Positions 1 through 11,605 of a stretch of 64,000 nucleotides of DNA are shown in pieces; within the stretch, counting starts at the first letter, position 1; every line of letters starts with the position of its first letter. Source of the DNA: Amphirosellinia nigrospora (taxonomy: Eukaryota > Ascomycota > Sordariomycetes > Xylariales > Xylariaceae); contig SCHM01000001.1 in the NCBI GenBank assembly GCA_004123355.1, positions 6,396,193-6,460,192 on the forward strand, given 5' to 3'. The notes below the pieces were generated by a model. The model was not told where the DNA came from. It did no database searches and saw only the letters and a list, made by a program, of their open reading frames with translations. The position numbers and the translations under genes were made by a program.

Positions 1-2440
1 GTTTTAATATTTAGTTATTAAAAAATTTTAGCTAAAAAATAAATATTTTTTTTATATAATAATAATAATTAAAAATTAAAAACTTTAAAAAATTTTTAAA
101 AGTATATTTTAATTAAAAAAGCGGTAAATTATATAAACGGTAAAAAAAACAGCGGACTTATTTATATATATTTTATATTATATATATATATTTATATTAT
201 TTTTTCTTTTTAATAATATATTTTAGCTAATTATTATGTTTTTTTTTTTGTTTATAATTTTTATAATTTTTATTAGCCGGTTTTTTTTTAAAGCTAATTT
301 TAATCGGTAAGTTTAGTTTTATAGTTTTTAACCGTAAAATTTTATTATATATATATTTATTTTTTTTTTTTTATTATATTATTTATTTTTATATTATTTA
401 ATTGTTATATTTATATTTTATAATTTTATTTTGTTATACTAATTTTATATTAATTTTTTATATAAATAGTTTTTAAGCGTTTAAAAAAAAAGTTAGCTAA
501 TACGGCTATGCTAAAACAGCGTAAAAAAAAGTTATAATTATCGAATAACCTATATACGTAAAAAGCTTATATACGTACTTTTTGCTTGCTTAAAAGCTAA
601 AAAGCCTATAAAAAAAACTTTACTGCTATTAAACGTTAAATTAAACGTAAATAAAAAAATTAGCAAAATAAAAACTTAAATATTATTTTAAAAAAAGTTA
701 AAAGCGCGTATTAGTTTATTATTAAATAAATTAATAAAGATTAATATATTTTATATTAATTTTATATTAATTTTTTTTATTAATTATTATAACTATTAGT
801 TATAATAAAAATAAATATTTTAATTAAATTATTACTATTTATAATTATATTATTTTTTTTAGCGCTTTTAATATAGTTAAACTAGCTATAAATATTAGTT
901 TTAATAATAAAAATTGCAATTTTTTTGTTTATTTAAATAATAAGCTTAAAATTATTAATTTAAATAAAAATAATCCTAATTATGCTTATTATTTTATAAA
1001 AAATATTAAAAAAGAAAATACGAAGTTTTTTAAGCTATTAGACTATATTTTTAAATTTGTTTAAAAATAAACTTCGATTTTTATTTTATTTAATTTTAAT
1101 ATTTTAATTTTTAATTAAAAATATATTATTTAAAACTACTATTTCGAAATAAATATTTTTTTAATTAGTATATGATTAATATATATTAATAGTTTTTAAG
1201 TTATTTAATTTTATTATTTTAAGCTTTTTATTAATTATTTTTTATATTTTCGATAAAAAGCAGATATTATAAAGATTTATATTTTATTAAGCGTATATAT
1301 TAAAAATTTTATTAATAATTTTAAAATATATTATTTATATTTTTATAATAAATATTAACGAGCTTATATTAAAATATATTATTATTTTTGCTTTTAGTAA
1401 TTTTTTTATTAATTTTTTAAAAACTAAATTATAATTTATATAGCGTTTAAAAAAACGTTTAGATTTTTTTTTTTAAAACTTTATATTTTAAAGTTAAAGC
1501 TTTTCGATATTAATTAATTTAATTCCGAAATTTTATTTATTTTATTTTTTAAACTATTTAGTTTTAAAATTTAAATAAAATAAAACTATTAGCTAGATTT
1601 ACTTTAAATAAAATTATATTTATTATAATTTTTATATCGGATAAACTATAATTTATTTGTTTTTTTTTATTTATATTTTTCAATAATATTAAAAAATAGT
1701 TAGTTTATTTTTTTGCTTAATATCGAGCTATTTAGCTTATTTTTACTATTAAATAGTATATTATTTTTATTTAATATATTAATTGGTATATTAATTTATA
1801 TAGTTAAAATAAACTATAATTTATTTAATATAAAATAAAGCGTTATAACGTTATTTTTTTTTAAGTTTTAAAGCTTTTGCTTTTAGTTATTTATAGCGTT
1901 TTTATTATTTTTAGTATACTATAAGAAATTTTAAGCTTTAAATATTTAGTTTTAGAATTTTTTTAAGCTAATTTTTATTATTATAATTTATTTAAATTAA
2001 CTAAACTTTAGTAATTTAGCGATAAAAAAATATTATATAGTTTTAAAGTTAAAAATATTTTTTGCTTTAATACTAGCTTTAATATAATATTTTTATTTAT
2101 ACTAAATAAACTATATATTATTTTTAGTATATTTTTATATACTTTTATAAATAATTAAAATAAGCTATTTATATTATTTATAGTTTAATTAATATATAAA
2201 TTAATATATTAATTTGTTTTTATATTTTTTTATTTTATAATATTTTAATTTTAATATAATTTTTATCGGTACTATTAGTTTAAAAAAATTTATATAAATA
2301 ATATAAATATAAAAAACCTATATAAGTAGCATAAGTATAAAAAAACCTACGTAAGTAATATAGGGACAAAAAACCTATAGGTAAAAAAAAACCTACTGTG
2401 TTTATATAGGTTTTTATAAGTTTTAGGTAAATAGGTTTTG
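1..2440. repeat. RIP-degraded, AT-saturated repeat block
   Basis: This block is almost entirely A and T. The remaining C and G occur mostly in GC, CG, CC/GG and CT/AG contexts, and CpA is nearly absent. That is the pattern left by repeat-induced point mutation, which converts CpA to TpA on either strand. No reading frame survives in any phase. It is presumably a transposon relic, but the coding content is too damaged to assign a class. It extends beyond the left edge of the window. Confidence 0.85.
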
Positions 2441-2695
2441 GGTAAAAAATCTAAACCCTAGAAGGTGGTTTAGAGCCCGCGCGCAAGTTGTTAACCTTTT
2501 AATATTTCCTTGCCTTTAAAATTGCGTAGCTTATAGTATTTATTCTTTTTTTTTAATCTATCGACTTTATAGTTCTTGTTAACACTAAAATATTAACTAC
2601 GTCCGGAATGCTTGAGTTTTATGAAGGAGGTACAACTAAGTAAAAAGGGGTGTTTTTTGTTGATAAAATATTTCTAGCGATTGTACGGTCTAAGT
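2441..2695. repeat. Transposon-edge repeat, RIP-altered copy (partner at 29.1-29.5 kb)
   Basis: Two segments are shared with 29123-29500. The first begins GGTTTAGAGCCCGCGCGCAA near 2466 and runs to about 2590; the second begins TGCTTGAGTTTTATGAAGGA near 2608 and runs to about 2690. Many differences between the copies are C-to-T or G-to-A, with this copy the more AT-rich, as expected if RIP hit it harder. The two segments are adjacent here but separated and in the opposite order at 29 kb, so the copies are permuted or rearranged LTR/internal fragments. Confidence 0.6.
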
Positions 2696-2733
2696 AAGAA
2701 ATACCTTTGCGTTTAATCGGGAAGCTACCCTAG

Positions 2734-2979
2734 TCATGGCTATTTTTATTTATAAACTGCGATATCAGTTATACTGGAGGGGGCAGGAATGAGAGGGTCG
2801 CTGTCACTGTCAGCTTCCAGCTTACTGGGCACAACTGGGCCGCGGACATCACAAAGGGGTATCCTGTCGAGCTGTCAGGTTTCAGCACCACAGGGACGAA
2901 TACCATTACAATTTCGGGTGTTGTCGCTGACAAGGACCCGATATGGATTGCATTGCTGCTGTTTCTTGAGACGTTGTAG
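2734..2979 (+). pseudogene. Start-less gene fragment at the edge of the repeat block
   Basis: An open frame of 81 codons runs from just after a TAG at 2731 to a TAG at 2977-2979 and contains no in-frame ATG. The translation looks protein-like: NERVAVTVSFQLTGHNW near the start and SGFSTTGTNTITISG in the middle, then a hydrophobic end with IWIALLLFLETL. I do not recognise the family. It lies directly beside the RIP block, so it may be the 3' end of a gene cut by transposon insertion, or a last exon whose upstream exons were lost. Composition is normal, unlike the block. Confidence 0.3.
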
Positions 2980-3343
2980 TATTGGGCCCCTTAGTGGCTC
3001 GCTTTTCAGATGACTTTGATAAAATTATGTTTCGGCCCGTTACGTTACTGAACACTAGCAATAACTGCGTACGAGTAACATCTCGACTGCCCGCGTATGG
3101 CACACTGGGTCTTGGATATACAAAACAGTTAGCTTAAGCCACACGTAACCTAATCGCTGAAAATGAAATACTACGGAATCAGTTTAATATATATGTATGA
3201 TAGGAATTCCTTTGGCATTATTCTATTAATCAGCATAAATTTATTACGCAACACCTGATGTTGCGTTAGACGGCAGGTTATATGTGCATTTTGCTGGCCT
3301 AGGTCGGGCCAAATCAAGCCTGAAACCCAATTCTATCTTTTTT

Positions 3344-4356
3344 CTACACCTCTCTGCTAAATGCTGCAGCTAGGCTATGAGCCAGCCAGAACGAAAACGT
3401 AATCTTGGGTCCAGTTGTCAGAAGCTTCGGTATAAGCCCCTTAAAGAAAGCACCTAAGCCTTCGAATCGAATCATGTTGCTAATAATGGTGACACCAGAC
3501 TCTTTGACGCCGAAATTCCGGCTTTGGATGCGTGTCTTGACCACATCCAACGGCGCCGAGACGATGAGAGAAGCAGACGAGCCGGCAGCCGAGGCGACCA
3601 GGTTCTGTAGCTGGGTCGCCCTGTCCAGGTCGTCAAGGCCGAACAGATATTGCTTGGCCGCGGTAAAGCCGCCGAAGAGAGCGAAGGAGCCCGGGGCATT
3701 TCGGGCGGCGGTCCAAGCCCACCCACGGTAGAGACCGGTCCCCTCATCGCGAACAATACGTAGGAAGCCCCGGTTGCGAAACGCTTCCGGATTTGTCTGC
3801 CGTTTGATTTTTAAAACGTCCAGAGGTAGCAAGATAATCTCACTTATACCGACCAGACTGCCCGCCGTCGCGTTAAGCATGGCTTTCCCGTTGCGGGGAC
3901 CAAATTTCTCACTGAACGAGGTTCCGTGGTGTTTGCTCAGGTACTCCCGTATAACAGGTTGCCCGCCGTACTTATAACCTCGCTGCAGGATTTTATATGA
4001 GGCGTTGTAAGTGAGACCGGGGAACAAAGACAAGAATCTTTGGCCGAAATGATGGAAGGCATGCTCCCTGAATATCACTGCGTTCAGATGTGAGCTCGAG
4101 GTAATTCGACTCTGATTGGACATCAATCTTTTGGCCACTGTGTCGACGGGGTGGAAGACCACGACCTCGGTGATTCCAGCAATCCCTAAATCACATCACA
4201 TGAGTCAGATGGAAGAAAGATACTGGAATTAAAAGGGCTGCTGAGACCAGCCTACCTACCAGCTGCGACGAAGCGCGCTGCTATCAACTCTTGCTTCTGG
4301 AACTTGGCAGGTCTGCCAATCGAAGTTTTGGGAGAAGAAGTTGTTGAGGGCGACAT
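3344..4356 (-). CDS. GGC1: Mitochondrial GTP/GDP carrier (Ggc1/Yhm1-like)
   Basis: Model: complement(join(3344..4185,4260..4356)), 312 aa, with one 74-nt intron (GTAGGT...TTTAG). The family exchanges GTP for GDP across the inner mitochondrial membrane and affects iron homeostasis in yeast. Three carrier repeats each show the Px[D/E]xx[K/R] signature: FHPVDTVAKR, LLPLDVLKIK and SAPLDVVKTR. Stretches such as KRLMSNQ, NAPGSFALFGG and KLLTTGPKITFSF match the yeast Ggc1 pattern closely. The first exon adds a short N-terminus that restores the expected GIAGITEVVVFHPVD, which fixes the splice and the ATG at 4354-4356. Length is close to the usual ~300 aa and no domain is missing. A foldback element lies about 540 bp upstream. 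Confidence 0.9.
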
Positions 4357-5704
4357 AATTACGAAAGATCCACGGGTTCTCCGAAAATTCGATATCTTGT
4401 TGTGTGTACAATCCCCATAACAGAAGTGTCTGCGGTTCCAAGCAAATCTCCTGCTGTTGTTTTTTTAGATATACAATCTATATACAGGTATACCACCTCA
4501 TTGCTACCTCGATAAAAGAGCAGGTTCGTGACATGTAGTTGCGTTGCCGTCACATTCCTACATTACTACGACCTTCGTCCTACCGTGGTAAGATGTGCGT
4601 ACTACTTCAAGGTCTACTACTAGGTATGCTATACGGTTGCTTAGTTCCTAGCAAGGGTACTCCGTAGCTGCATCCAAAGTCCGAAGACGAAACCATGATG
4701 CAGGCATGGCTCCTACACTTCCCCAGGATCTAACAAGCAAGTGGGGTTTCCTCGTAGTGTCTTGCCAGATTACCTAAGGCATAAACTTACCGCAGGGGCC
4801 CCCCTAGTAACCCTCATAGACCCATGGACAGTTACTTTTATCTCTGCTTAAGAGGATAACTCGCAATTTGATAAGTACTAGGGCTTGGTTAGCCCAGGTC
4901 GGATTCTCGGACGTTACGTTTTATTTCCGCACGTCAAACTAGCCGTATGTAGAAATTCACCCTATTTTAACGCTGACCTGATCTTTTGATTAGCTAAATA
5001 AATAGACGGTTATTTGTGGGATCAAGCATCTAAATACGGCTAGTTTGACGTGCGGAAACCAAAACGTGACATCCGGGATCTGATCCGGGAATCCGACCTG
5101 CTGGGTAGCCCCGGCCACTAATCCCCGGCTAACCCCGCCCAAGCCCTGCCTTATACCCTAACCAGGCCCCGTATTTCCTACTCCACTTGTTAGATCCGGG
5201 GAGAAGGTATAGTGAGATCGTTTTGTGAGTTCTCTTTGGCCAAAGTGCGAATCTCGCTGGGTACTCGGTGTAATGCATATATGGGGCTATGAGCTGAATG
5301 GTGAAGGCGACTGACCGGCCCACTATCAATGTCGACCCTACATGGGGGGACACTGAGCAACTCAAGAGGTAACCTGGCTCCCGAGTGCCTAGAACGTAAC
5401 ATGTTCATGATATGATCTACATATATGGGCTTCCAGTCGGCTTATATTCGTTCAATATTATATTTATCGAATATTATATACGCGTTAAAAAGTAAAGCTG
5501 TTAAATAATATCCGTAGGTAGCTAAAGTATACAGGCCCAAGTACTCTGTGGGTCAAATCTACTTAGAAAACACACGGATACCCTCAGGTTAACAACCTGG
5601 GGTGGCTAACATCAGCTTATATACAGACTAGTCTCTAGAGGGACAAAATAGATCTACGACTAATAACAGCTGTGGAGCCAGCAACTACGTACTGCCGGGT
5701 TGCC
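4357..5704. other. Intergenic, with one foldback element and an AT-rich patch
   Basis: Between GGC1 and the MBL gene. It holds the foldback element at 4895-5100 and an AT-rich, possibly RIP-affected patch near 5440-5520. Short overlapping frames at 5129-5408 have no recognisable similarity and look like chance. Confidence 0.5.
4895..5100. mobile_element. Foldback element with long TIRs, copy A (206 bp)
   Basis: The left arm begins CAGGTCGGATTCTCGGACGT and continues with a subterminal CACGTCAAACTAGCCGTA. The right arm is its reverse complement, ending GGGAATCCGACCTG. The two arms cover most of the element, so a transcript would form a near-complete hairpin. The flanks are TGGTTAGCC on the left and, allowing one extra base, TGGGTAGCC on the right: a likely 9-bp target duplication with one mismatch. 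There is no coding capacity. It is one of four related copies within 9 kb. Confidence 0.75.
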
Positions 5705-7151
5705 TTAGATATCCTTCAAATATTGCTCCGCATCGTGCCCCATTGCATTAATGACTATACGTGCTGAATCGAAAGCCCGCTGTTTCGCATTGCGGAGGTC
5801 ACGGTCAGGGAACATGCCATGGGCGACATCGAAGTCGTAAGGCTTGATCGCCGAGATAATACCAGCAATGGCTTCAGGCTTGAGAGGAATCTATCAAGAG
5901 TGTCAGCAATATTGCATTTGACTCGTTACACGAAGAAGTGGTGTGCTAACCGTGTTGACGTGAGACCAGAGGAACGCATAATATGCCGTTCCAGGCTTGC
6001 GGTTGGTGTCCCAGAGGGCCGACTAGAGAGGTTTCATGAGCCAGCCAATCCAAACTTCAGACTCTAGAGGCACTTACGCGTGTTACATGCAAGCTGTCTG
6101 CCACGAACATGCTTTTCTTGTAGTGGAGGACGGAGCTTCCAGGGAAATGCCCCCCGGTCTTGATGCGTGTTGCGCCCGAACCCGGTAGCAACTCAAACTC
6201 CTTCTCTTGGACGAACCGCCTGACCCCATGTACGTCGGGTCTAGACACTAACCCTGCCTCCTCGGAGGAGAGAAACACGGGGGCGTTGTTGAAGGCTCGT
6301 GACCAAGTCAAGTGAGTTGTCCAGAAGTGTGGATGAGAGATGGAGATGGCATCCACACCACCCAGTGCGTTGATCTGTCCATCGGTGTTTCGTTGTCAGT
6401 CAGACGCAATCTTGGCACTAGCGGAGATAACACCCCCTTAAGGACTCTGCAAAGACCCGCAGCTATTCTTCTCACCTCGTTTACTGTGGCGTCGTCGATG
6501 TAAGCTAGACAGTCCCAGAGGATGTTGCCTCGCGGTGTTCTGATGAGAAAACAGCGTTGTCCGATGCCAAGAATGGACTGGGTCTGGATCGTGTAGATAT
6601 GAGGTTCGTTTGGATACTGCTGGCGAATGATATTCTTAAAACTGCCGCTGTTCTGAGCTTGGGCGAGAGTCGTCCAAGCCTGGCCCGTGGCGGGAACGGA
6701 CTCGCGAGGGTCCTAGTATGGAGGTCAGGTCAGCGGCTCTGCGCCAACTGCATGTTACGGGGTGCGGAGCATCCCGGCCGCTTACATCGCAAATATGACA
6801 TGCTGTAAGTCCCTCAGACGCTTTTACACCGTGTTGTGTACCGCACTGCTGACAAATCAGCAGCTCATTATCTTCATGTAGCTGCGCAATCCTGCAGTGT
6901 ACCACGTTCACGTTAGCGTGCGGCGCGGGCTTATGATCAACTGTGTAAGTATGCCCTTACGCTTTCTTCAATGTGTCCTGACGAGAGAAAGAAGTGCTGT
7001 AATTGCGAGTGAAGGAGAACCCGTCACGAGGAAGCGGAGAATCTCTGGCTCGGAGACTCGAAACCGTGTTTAGCACTCTGTTGCGAAAAACGGACCTGGA
7101 GACGCTTGCGAGGGACTGCTGAGAAAGCCGAGCAACAACTGAAGCTTGCAT
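5705..7151 (-). CDS. MBL-fold metallo-hydrolase with N-terminal zinc ribbon and mitochondrial presequence
   Basis: Model: complement(join(5705..5890,5951..6022,6078..6374,6476..6712,6786..6891,6961..7151)), 362 aa, six exons. Exon 1 (from ATG 7149-7151) encodes about 60 residues rich in Arg and Ser with few acidic residues, a likely mitochondrial presequence. Next comes a CxxC...CxxC ribbon (CQQCG ... CHICDDPRESVP), then the metallo-beta-lactamase fold: GQRCFLIRTPRGNILWDC, HPHFWTTH in place of the classic HxHxDH, TGGHFPG, FVADS and a last His in DVAHGMFPDRDL. These supply the usual metal ligands. Splices were chosen because each join restores family-conserved sequence and keeps frame. Substrate is unknown; glyoxalase II-type or thioesterase-type activity are possibilities by fold only. 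Confidence 0.82.
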
Positions 7152-8117
7152 CCTTTTGGTAGTTTGTATTATTTTAAGATGGCCAATGTAGATAATGTCG
7201 ACTTTGGAAAGGGGGTCGGTGGAACAAACTGGCAAAGTTGTTGAGTAGGAATAGGGGCTATGGTATAGATCATTATCTATGAGTCCTCTCAGCGAGGAAA
7301 CTACCCGAACTACCAAAATACAATTCCCATTTATTTAAGATCTTCATACATCTTAGTGTACATAGTAGCCCAATTGAATATTACCAGAGATGGGGATCTT
7401 GGTTCCTCACCTCATTTGTTTTGATGGTGGGCTGATGCCTCCATGATTCCTGCAAGGATATCCTTTTGGGCGCAAGGTGAACGGTCCAAGTGCCAAGCTC
7501 ATTATAGTCCGCCCTTTAGTTGCAATGTAAAGGGTCCTGGACAAACCAAAAGGTTGCGGCGTCAAGGATCTGTGTGAAATTTTGATCCCTGAGTTCGATG
7601 TCCGTCTGAAGTCGCATTCTTAAAGCGGAATCAAGATGTCTTGCCCTGGTACTGAGGTTGCTAGTGGGTCCAGAATCTATAGACTGGCTGCACAACCCAC
7701 CGATCGATCCAGACCTTAAATCTGAATGGCCGAAATAGGTAACTGGGGTAAGTCTGCCGATCTTATGTGTTTGTATAAGTTCGTTATACCATGTAAATCC
7801 CACGGACCCCCCACCGATCGTTTACGAGTATACAAAAGCTGGTTTACTTACGTTACGTTAAATAAACGTAAGACAAGGGGACAATGCTTGGTACATGCCC
7901 ACATATTATTGTTTCCGTTATACTGTATGTACACACTGTATGTGCTATAGCCACACCGCTGGCAGCTCGTCAGGAGCTTTGTAAAGGGCAGCTTGAGAAA
8001 GGATGAAATGAACCACCATATCTCCTTTTTAAGTGGCAAATTCATCGAATTGGACCTCGTTTACTAGGTACTCTGACACCATCAAACGAATTCGAATCTA
8101 CGTTCCAGCGCTACGCT
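7152..8117. other. Intergenic between divergent MBL and HAD genes
   Basis: This is a shared promoter region for two divergently transcribed genes, both predicted to carry mitochondrial presequences. A small inverted repeat with arms CTTACGTT / AACGTAAG lies near 7850-7873. No credible gene was seen. Confidence 0.45.
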
Positions 8118-10120
8118 ATGTTGTCTCTTCGCACAGCTTTCATGTTACCGAGGCTATCAAGCCGCAGCATCAGATGCTGCTCGATTCACAGTGAGTACAG
8201 AGGCACATGACCGACCCAGCAAGCCCCCTTGCTCGTATCATTCATGCCCATGCTCACGCCCAATTTCTTCACGCTTGTAGCCCAGCGTCGCACGTCACCA
8301 CTGGCCTTCGCCTTCGATATTGTGAGTACCCAGCTCACATCAATGACCAGAGACAAGATTTGGCTGATGAAGAGTAGGATGGCGTGCTTATACATGGGTC
8401 CTCAGTACTTCCAGAGGCAAAGCGTGCTCTCGCATTACTGAACGGTCAGAATAAGGCAGGAATGTAGGTAATTTTAAGGCCAGAAAGTGATGAGTCCAAA
8501 GCTAAGATGTTTGCTTGTAGTAAGATTCCGTATATTATGGTATGATCGTGTCATCAACTCCTCTTGTCTTGCGATTCCTCACCGTCATACTAGATGACCA
8601 ACGGAGGTGGTTCAACTGAGACAGATCGTGCTAAGAGGTTGAGTACGGAACTCGGTATCTCGGTGAGAATCTCATCTTCCCCTTTTCATTACTAGACATG
8701 CCACCCTTGCAAGTGAAGATGAATGTTGGATTAACTCTTCGTTCCAGATCGATTCCAGGCAGATTGTCCAGTCTCATACAGTACTCCGCTCGCTAGTTCA
8801 CAAGTATGTGGATGAGCCCGTACTCGTACTGGGCGGTATTAATGACGCAGTTCGCAAAGTAGCCGTTGAGTGAGCTCTCTTCCTTCCTATTGTTCACTGT
8901 GTGTTGCAGTACAGATTTGATTAAGACCTAATCATACACCAGGTACGGCTTCAGAAAAGCTTACAGCGCACTCGATGTACATGCGTCGAATCCGAGGTAT
9001 GATAGCCGGCCTCCTCCAAACACGAAATTGAACGTTCCACTAACAGAGAATACCTACAGCATATTCCCATTCCACCACATGACACGTGAAGAGTCGGCCG
9101 CTGCCAAGGTCTGCTTCTCAAAATTTCCCTAATTATACTTTGTGAAGTCCAACTTACATAAGACAACTTGTCTTACGCAGCCCTTCGATCTCGCCAAGAC
9201 TTCCTTTCGGGCTGTCTTCGTCTTTTGCGATTCGCGCAACTGGGGCCTGGACATCCAGGTCATGATTGACGTGCTTCGAGCGCGGGGAGGTGTCATTGGG
9301 GCGCCGTACCGCGCCAAAGACGAACCAGCTGTTGTGGAACTCGTCTTTTGCAACCCCGACCTGCTCTGGCGGAACGACTTCCCGTGCCATCGTTTTGGGC
9401 AGGGGGTTTTCAAAGAGTCGTTCCAGGCGGTATACAAAGTACGTCCATCAGATTCATCAGTACCTAAGCAGTCTAATAACTAATTAATGTGGAGCTCATG
9501 ACGGGCGAGGGATACCCGTACAAGCAGTTTGGAAAACCGACGCCAGAAACGTATGAATTCTCACGGCAGCTGCTGCTTACCCATGCCGCCGAGTCCAAAG
9601 AACCCAGAAGTGTTAGAAGATCTGAAGATCCTGGGCTGAACATGTAAGCCACCCCCACCCTGCTATGCTTTACCCCTATCGATGATTTATTTGCCTGACA
9701 CCAATAACCTTATGCAGTTACATGGTTGGAGGTAAGGTACCCATGATTCATAATTAGGTTTTCCTTTAAGGACTTTTACTGATCAACGCTCTATCTCTGT
9801 TCGCCCACCAGATAATCCCGAGTCAGGTTAGTAGTCTTGTCCACACAGTAGTTCCTCCCAGTCCTATCACGCTGCTACCTATTAACCACTACCTCTACAG
9901 ACATAGCTGGTAAGTTTGACAGATGTGAATGAGTAATCACTAGCTATGTACTTACTCATCCACAGGAGCCAACGCTGCTAATTGGTCATCGATCCTTGTG
10001 CACACGGGTGTCTATGACCCTACACTTGGGATTCCGCCCGCTAGCAAACCCACGATCGAGCTTCAGAATGTAGAAGAGGCCGTTAAGTGGGCCATGCAGC
10101 GTGAGGGGATAGAAATTTAG
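8118..10120 (+). CDS. HAD-superfamily hydrolase, HDHD5/CECR5 (YKR070W)-like, mitochondrial
   Basis: Model: join(8118..8190,8281..8321,8378..8463,8521..8539,8594..8662,8748..8869,8943..8996,9060..9108,9181..9438,9495..9643,9718..9731,9812..9826,9901..9909,9966..10120), 370 aa, 14 exons. The N-terminus is Arg/Ser-rich like a presequence. HAD motif I is FAFDIDGVLIHGSS, motif II lies in MMTNGGG, the cap has FCDSRNWGLDIQVM and CNPDLLW, and motif IV is MVGDNPESDIAGAN. All catalytic motifs are present. Motif IV is spread over exons of 14, 15 and 9 nt and the start of the last exon, and the phases chain correctly only if all are used. The acceptor at 9494 (GTGGAG) is the least certain splice. The family is mitochondrial, with unknown substrate. 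Confidence 0.82.
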
Positions 10121-10377
10121 GTTATACAGATAGATGGTTCTAATACGTCTGCATAGAGTATGTATGTAAGAATTATATGCAATCCGAGAGTCTTGGGGGA
10201 ATGTAGGAGAAATTGCACCCTTGTCCTTCGGGACTCCACACACTGCTAAAATCACTTGGTACGGGAACCGGTGGAAATATGAGACCCGAGATCTATCATA
10301 TTGTGGAGTAACACGCTGTGACATGAAACTAATAGGTTTCACCTAATGACCGATAACTCCGCAGCACAACCTCCTGC

Positions 10378-10693
10378 GAACGTAACGTTTTAATTTCTAT
10401 ACGTCAAACTAGCCGCATTTAGAAGCTTTCCCCCACAAATAACCATCTATAAGTCGCGGGTGGCTGGCCAGACCAGTACAGAAAGTACCTAGTCCTTGCA
10501 AGACCCACTTACACCACATGATCAGCCCAACGTGCACAGACAAATACCTACATATAGAATACAAACCCTAGCGCCGCGCTATACAATGATCATCCTAGAG
10601 ATCTGAGGCTGCTGGATCTCGATCAATATACCAACCAGGAGCTTTGACTCTGTAGAGGACACCGATCGTGACAACGTCGGAGAATCCGACCTG
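10378..10693. mobile_element. Foldback element, copy B (left end eroded)
   Basis: The left arm carries the subterminal sequence (ACGTCAAACTAGCCGCATTT, then CCCACAAATAACCATCTATA) but lacks the outer CAGGTCGGATTCTCGG. The right end has CGGAGAATCCGACCTG. The order and orientation match copies A, C and D. There are no genes inside. Confidence 0.55.
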
Positions 10694-11121
10694 TCCTGTG
10701 ACCGTAATAAAATTACTCTGACAACCTAGCATTTGTTTGTAATGCCTGCCCATGTCCTTGTCACTGAGGAGTACATCATCATAGATGATGTACTTTTTAG
10801 AGCTATCTAATAATGATACGTTTCATACTCCACTCATATATACATTATCCCCAAGACTTAGGTACTGTTTTATACATTCTTGTTGCACCGTATAGGCATA
10901 AGCTTTTACCCTGCCCGCGTGCAAGTTATCCGTTTCTCCCCCAGTTTCCTTCTGGTCCTAGCATCTATTACGTGCGACCGGTTTCACGTATCGGGAAAAA
11001 CACTATTAGAAAGGCACTTACATTTTTTTATCCAGACTTTCTGATATTCCCGACAGTTCAGGATACTCGTATGGAGGTGGCTCTACTCGGAAGGCATCGC
11101 CTCCATATGCTTTTACACTAG

Positions 11122-11605
11122 CAGGTCGGATTCTCGGACGTTACGTTTTGATTTCTACACGTTGAACTAGCCATATTTAGAAGATTCCCCCTACAAATAA
11201 CCATATATACATAGTATACTTGTATAACTCTAACTTGATAATTATGAAAATAAAGATTCAATATTACGTTATATAAGTTGATCTATAGATTTGACCGGGG
11301 CTATCATAGCACGGGGAGCCTGTAAAGGTCAAATTACGAGCTGGGAGCAAGGGAACCCGAGCATTGCCACCACGAATCGAAAAGAGTTAAGTCTAATGAA
11401 ATCTCGGCTTCGGAAGCTTGTCTCTCTTGGCATAGCTTACGTATTGACGGTGACCGAGGATTGCGAAGTCACCAAAAGGGGAACCGCTGCATTGTTTACC
11501 TGGCTAATTAAAAGACTAGGTTAGGCGTTGAAGTAGAGTAAACTTTCACATACGGGCTAGTTTGACGTGTGGAAATCAAAACGTAACGTCCGAGAATCCG
11601 ACCCG
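11122..11605. mobile_element. Foldback element, copy C, with a perfect 9-bp target duplication
   Basis: The left end is CAGGTCGGATTCTCGGACGT and the right end is its inverted copy, GTCCGAGAATCCGACCCG. The sequence TTACACTAG occurs immediately before the left end (11113-11121) and immediately after the right end (11606-11614). A 9-bp duplication together with long TIRs is typical of Mutator-like elements, so this family is best read as non-autonomous MULE-type MITEs. The 484-bp body has no convincing gene; a small open frame inside (11291-11524) has no recognisable similarity. Confidence 0.75.
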
